Origin: CAVLCC01 sp963661535
Lineage (GTDB): Bacteria; Actinomycetota; Coriobacteriia; Coriobacteriales; CADBOM01
NCBI GenBank assembly: GCA_963661535.1
Contig: CAVLCC010000039.1
Coordinates: 1-18,569 of the forward strand
Length of the DNA: 18,569 nucleotides
Reading direction: 5' to 3'
Positions 15,971-18,569 of this stretch are shown here, piece after piece. The translations under genes were made by a program, and so were the position numbers. The notes below the pieces were generated by a model. It ran no database searches, was not told where the DNA came from, and saw nothing but the letters and a program-made list of their open reading frames with translations. Within the stretch, counting starts at the first letter, position 1. Every line of letters starts with the position of its first letter.

Positions 15971-17005
15971 TTAGAGATGAGCTCCTTGTGTTTTTGGTAT
16001 GAGCACTGGCAGTTCGTTTTGGTAGGCAAGGTCAAAGGCTTTGAGAGCCTGAGCCTCTAGGTTGCGATTTGTGGAGGTGCTAAAATCCACAAAGCCTAGC
16101 AGGTTTGGATTTAGACACTCAGATGGGCTATCAACAATTCCTGGATGAAAGAGCAGCTCAAGGTTGAGGTTTCGCGAGTTGGCGTCGGCAACCAGTTTGC
16201 TAAATACTGCTTCGACATTGGCTGCGCTCATCTCTCCAGAAAAAAGTACTCCGCAAAAAGCGGCAGTTGGTTGAATGTTGGGGTGTGCTTTTATGTTTTG
16301 TTTCCATAGGCGACCTAGCAGAAGTCGCTTGGCTAGATTAACAGGTCGTATGCGCTTAAACACAGAGGGTGTTTTGAAAGGTGCAAAGCTCTCAAGTGGA
16401 ACTCGCATATATTCTAGGTTGCATCCGCTGCGTGCAATTGATTCTAGGAGTGCGTCAAACACAACGGGAATTGCATGTGTGTGCTGGTGACTGTCAACGC
16501 GCAGTGCATTTTGCATTTGTGGAAACCTGCTGGTCATTTTTTTGAGCTGCGCATCAATTTCTATTTCTATTTGGTGTTGGAGTTGCGCTCTGTCTTTTGA
16601 ACTAGATTGCTTTAGCAATCCCATAAAGCCCAGACAAAACATTCCATTTTCATCAACTAGCAGGCTTACGTCTTTAGGGTTTGCAACGCAATGTCCCTCA
16701 ACTAGATTTATGTGCAAGCCAATATGAAGGCATTGTTTATGTTGTATGTGTTCATCGGTTTGATTTTGGGCGATTTGTGCAAGTTTGTTTTCTAACAGGT
16801 CGGCACATTCATCAAAACATGGACTATTGGCAAACATGCTTAGTGAGTTTAGTAGTGCGGATTGTTTGAAATCGTTAGAGTGTGTGCCAGATTCTGAGCC
16901 TGACTCATCGCCTTTATTATTCGTGCTGCTATTGCAGCATTGCAATATCCGTTTTGATTGACTGATAGTTATCCCGTAGTCATCAGCGTGAAATATGAGC
17001 TGCAT
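15971..17005 (-). CDS. YdjC/ChbG-family carbohydrate deacetylase
   Basis: Numbered from the preferred start, metal-site motifs of the family are present: FHADDYG (D8, D9), LHIGLHINLVEG (H94, H98), RVDSHQHTHAIP (D171, H173, H175, H177) and LLFHPG near the C-terminus. Family members remove N-acetyl groups from sugars: ChbG acts on chitooligosaccharides and NaxD on undecaprenyl-phosphate GalNAc. The frame extends upstream to a TTG at 17092, but that stretch contains an extended -10 promoter (17075-17083). Family members begin just before the ADDYG motif, so I prefer the ATG at 17005 (MQLIFHADDYG, 344 residues). Its ribosome binding site is weak. A Ser/Asn/Gly-rich insert (about residues 24-48) makes it longer than usual. 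It heads a two-gene unit with the YfhO-type gene, which suggests a role in envelope glycan modification. Confidence 0.87.
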   Translation of the reverse strand: MQLIFHADDYGITISQSKRILQCCNSSTNNKGDESGSESGTHSNDFKQSALLNSLSMFANSPCFDECADLLENKLAQIAQNQTDEHIQHKQCLHIGLHINLVEGHCVANPKDVSLLVDENGMFCLGFMGLLKQSSSKDRAQLQHQIEIEIDAQLKKMTSRFPQMQNALRVDSHQHTHAIPVVFDALLESIARSGCNLEYMRVPLESFAPFKTPSVFKRIRPVNLAKRLLLGRLWKQNIKAHPNIQPTAAFCGVLFSGEMSAANVEAVFSKLVADANSRNLNLELLFHPGIVDSPSECLNPNLLGFVDFSTSTNRNLEAQALKAFDLAYQNELPVLIPKTQGAHL

Positions 17006-17074
17006 CAAAAAACTTTCATAAATAATTTGGTGTTTGCAAGCCTTAGCATCCACCGAGTTTGTTGCCTTATGTTG

Positions 17075-17083
17075 ATTATAGCA
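17075..17083 (-). promoter_or_regulatory. Extended -10 promoter of the deacetylase-yfhO operon
   Basis: Read on the minus strand, TGCTATAAT is a perfect extended -10 element. Transcription would start near 17068, about 60 bases before the preferred ATG at 17005. No good -35 box is visible, which extended -10 promoters do not need. Confidence 0.6.
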
Positions 17084-17144
17084 ATTGAACAACTATTACC
17101 TTCAATATATTAGATAAAATGCATACAATAAAGAAGGATTTTGT

Positions 17145-17166
17145 TTTGAAGTTACTTTGAAGTTAC
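17145..17166. promoter_or_regulatory. Two perfect 11-bp tandem repeats in the divergent promoter region
   Basis: TTTGAAGTTAC occurs twice without a gap (17145-17155, 17156-17166). Direct repeats at one helical turn are the usual layout of OmpR/PhoB-family response-regulator sites. They lie about 65 bases upstream of the deacetylase promoter and about 200 bases before the GT2 gene, so they could serve either or both. Confidence 0.45.
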
Positions 17167-17223
17167 CTTAAGCTTTTGAGTTTATGTTTTTAGATTAGAA
17201 TATTTAAGGCACTGAAAGCATAT

Positions 17224-17257
17224 TTAGTTGCAGTTAAGTGCAGCTAGATGCAACTAA
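17224..17257. repeat. Inverted repeat with nested 10-bp direct repeats before the GT2 gene
   Basis: TTAGTTGCA (17224-17232) and TGCAACTAA (17249-17257) are perfect 9-bp complements. Between and across them run three imperfect 10-bp units (TGCAGTTAAG, TGCAGCTAGA, TGCAACTAAG; 17229-17258). This could be an operator or a structured leader. The GT2 promoter itself could not be pinned down; TAGAAT near 17195 is a weak candidate -10. Confidence 0.4.
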
Positions 17258-17368
17258 GCAGAAATTTTTGCGGTGTTTAGAAGAACTTTAGAACTCATGC
17301 AATTTGGAGTAATCTAAACTTGTGTTAGATAGATGAGTGATAAAAGAGGGCGAAGGAAGAAATTGAGC

Positions 17369-18395
17369 ATGGACCTGTCGATAATCATTCCTTGTTTTAA
17401 TGAAGTTGGAAATCTTGAGCTACTGCTAAAGTCTATAGAAGATACATTTGGTGGTGTTACTTCTGTAAAAGATTTAAACGCAGAAGGGGAGGGCGCAGCT
17501 GATTTTGGCAATTCTTATGATAGCTCACGACCTCTTAGTNNNNNNNNNNTTTGTAAACGATGGCAGCTCGGATGGAACCTCTAAATATCTAGCACACGTA
17601 AACATGCCTCCAAGTTGTTCTAGGTGCGTGCTAGTGGATTTTTCGCGCAACTTTGGCAAAGAGGCGGCGCTGTTTGCAGGACTTGAGCATTGTGATGCCG
17701 ACTGTGTTGCCTTCATGGACTCAGACATGCAGCAGCCACCATCTGTTCTTCTCGATATGTATAAGATGCTCTTGGCAAATCCGGAGGCAGATTGTGTTGC
17801 AGCCTTTCAGGAGCAGCGCAAAGAAAATCCTGTTTTGAACTTCTTTAAACGATGCTTCTATAAGTTTTTTAATAAAGTATCCAACATAGAGCTGGTTCCG
17901 AATGCGTCTGATTTTAGGGTGTTTAGGCGTGAGGTTGCGAATGCTTTGGCTTCTATGCCAGAGTATTTTAGGTTTTCTAAAGGAATGTTTTCGTGGGTCG
18001 GATTTAAAACTCTTCCATATCCTTATACGCCTGCACCACGCGCAAGCGGACAAACCAAGTGGAGCTTTAGAAAACTATGGCGCTACGGCATTGATGGAAT
18101 GTTGTCTTTTACGACCTTTCCGCTAAAAATTGCAAGCGTCATTGGTTCAATAGCTGCACTTGTTGGACTCATACTCGTAATTGCTGTGATTATAGAATTT
18201 TTTATCACATCAACTATGCCCTCGGGATACCCAACTGTCGTTTGCCTCATCTTAATTTTTGGTGGAATGATTTTGGGTGCCCTAGGCATTATAGGCGAAT
18301 ACATCGCGCGCATATATATAGAGACAAAGCGGCGTCCAATGTATATTGCAAAGTCTGTAAAAACGCTTTTGGGCGATGATGGCGACGAGAGTTAA
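17369..18395 (+). CDS. DPM1/GtrB/CsbB-type GT2 glycosyltransferase, interrupted by an assembly gap
   Basis: This family charges undecaprenyl phosphate with a sugar from a nucleotide donor at the inner face of the membrane. Before the gap the sequence reads MDLSIIIPCFNEVGN. After it come FVNDGSSDGT, the DxD-type motif DSDMQQPP, a GMFSWVGF segment and SGQTKWSFRKLW. Two C-terminal helices follow (FPLKIASVIGSIAALVGLI and a second around GGMILGALGIIGEYIARIYI), ending RRPMYIAK, all typical of CsbB/GtrB/ArnC enzymes. Ten Ns at 17540-17549 shift the apparent frame. The two halves join in one frame only if the real gap is a multiple of three, so the break is an assembly effect and not evidence of a pseudogene. 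Known parts total 338 codons. The ATG at 17369 has GGAAG at 9-base spacing; an upstream ATG at 17333 lacks one. About 25 residues before the gap (Gly/Asp/Ser-rich) are extra compared with relatives. Confidence 0.9.
17540..17549. other. Assembly gap (10 Ns)
   Basis: Ten unknown bases fall inside the GT2 gene, just before the FVNDGSSDGT strand. The preceding codons are in one frame and the following ones in another, so the true length is probably not 10. Confidence 0.97.
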
Positions 18396-18423
18396 TCGCA
18401 AGTGGGTGCGCAGCAGCTATGCC

Positions 18424-18569
18424 TTAGGCGATAGTGGGCTGGTTGGTGAGTTGTTGGATAAGGCTGGCGGCGGATTGGCTTGTAAGCAGATGTTCATCGA
18501 ACAGAGAATCAACTCCGCACCAACAGCGAGATAACACTGCGCCAACAGTAGACGGCATGTGTTCGTGTC
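18424..18569 (-). CDS. Possible 3' end of a hypothetical minus-strand gene, open at the window edge
   Basis: On the minus strand a frame enters from the right edge and reads HEHMPSTVGAVLSRCWCGVD, then SLFDEHLLTSQSA, ending QPTIA before a TAA at 18424-18426. It would converge on the GT2 gene with a 28-base gap. A competing plus-strand frame (MMATRVNRKWVRSSYALG... to 18532) overlaps the end of the GT2 gene and has no clear ribosome binding site. Neither is recognisable, and the segment is too short to decide. Nothing else is visible at 18396-18569. Confidence 0.25.
   Translation of the reverse strand, partial: HEHMPSTVGAVLSRCWCGVDSLFDEHLLTSQSAASLIQQLTNQPTIA

Noticed and set aside
17333..18395. 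GT2 gene as a frameshifted pseudogene
   Set aside because: The only frame change coincides with the ten Ns. All family motifs before and after are intact.

Overview
The window looks like a chromosomal contig from a low-GC member of the Coriobacteriia (Actinomycetota), possibly an Atopobium/Fannyhessea-like bacterium. That placement is inferred from gene types and composition, not from a marker gene. Supporting signs are a SecG of actinobacterial/Gram-positive type, a twin-arginine lipoprotein, an aldo/keto reductase fused to a two-[4Fe-4S] ferredoxin tail, a YfhO-type membrane protein, and a giant surface protein built from InlB-like B-repeats plus DUF6273-like domains. One run of ten Ns (17540-17549) marks an assembly gap.

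Region 1 (1-7031) is one reading frame, open at the left edge, that encodes a giant modular protein. Six consecutive modules each pair a short InlB B-repeat-like domain with a ~290-residue DUF6273-like domain. Most of it is visibly GC-rich, but some blocks are AT-rich like the rest of the window, so the gene appears to be a compositional mosaic. The gap that follows holds a nine-codon micro-ORF behind a strong ribosome binding site and an inverted repeat overlapping a likely secG promoter.

Region 2 (7266-9041) is housekeeping: secG, tRNA-Leu(GAG) with a clear terminator, and on the minus strand an iron-sulfur aldo/keto reductase. Region 3 (9264-13134) reads rightward: a Tat-exported lipoprotein of unknown function, a VUT/YhhQ-family transporter, a stand-alone HTH protein resembling an IS3-type OrfA, and a DUF1638 protein. 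A perfect 12-bp inverted repeat lies between the transporter and the HTH gene.

Region 4 (13232-18395) is the most coherent functional unit. On the minus strand a YdjC/ChbG-type deacetylase gene is followed directly (TAA|ATG) by a 912-residue YfhO-type GT-C membrane protein. Divergently on the plus strand lies a DPM1/GtrB/CsbB-type GT2 glycosyltransferase, broken by the N gap. Together they suggest a three-step envelope modification: charge undecaprenyl phosphate with an N-acetylated sugar, remove the acetyl group, flip it, and transfer the sugar to an extracellular polymer. The same logic is known from the FlmF2-NaxD-FlmK lipid A pathway of Francisella, but here the acceptor would have to be a Gram-positive envelope glycopolymer. 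The divergent intergenic region carries two perfect 11-bp tandem repeats and a nested inverted repeat that may be regulator sites.

The last ~170 bases hold no confidently called gene; a minus-strand reading frame open at the right edge is possible.
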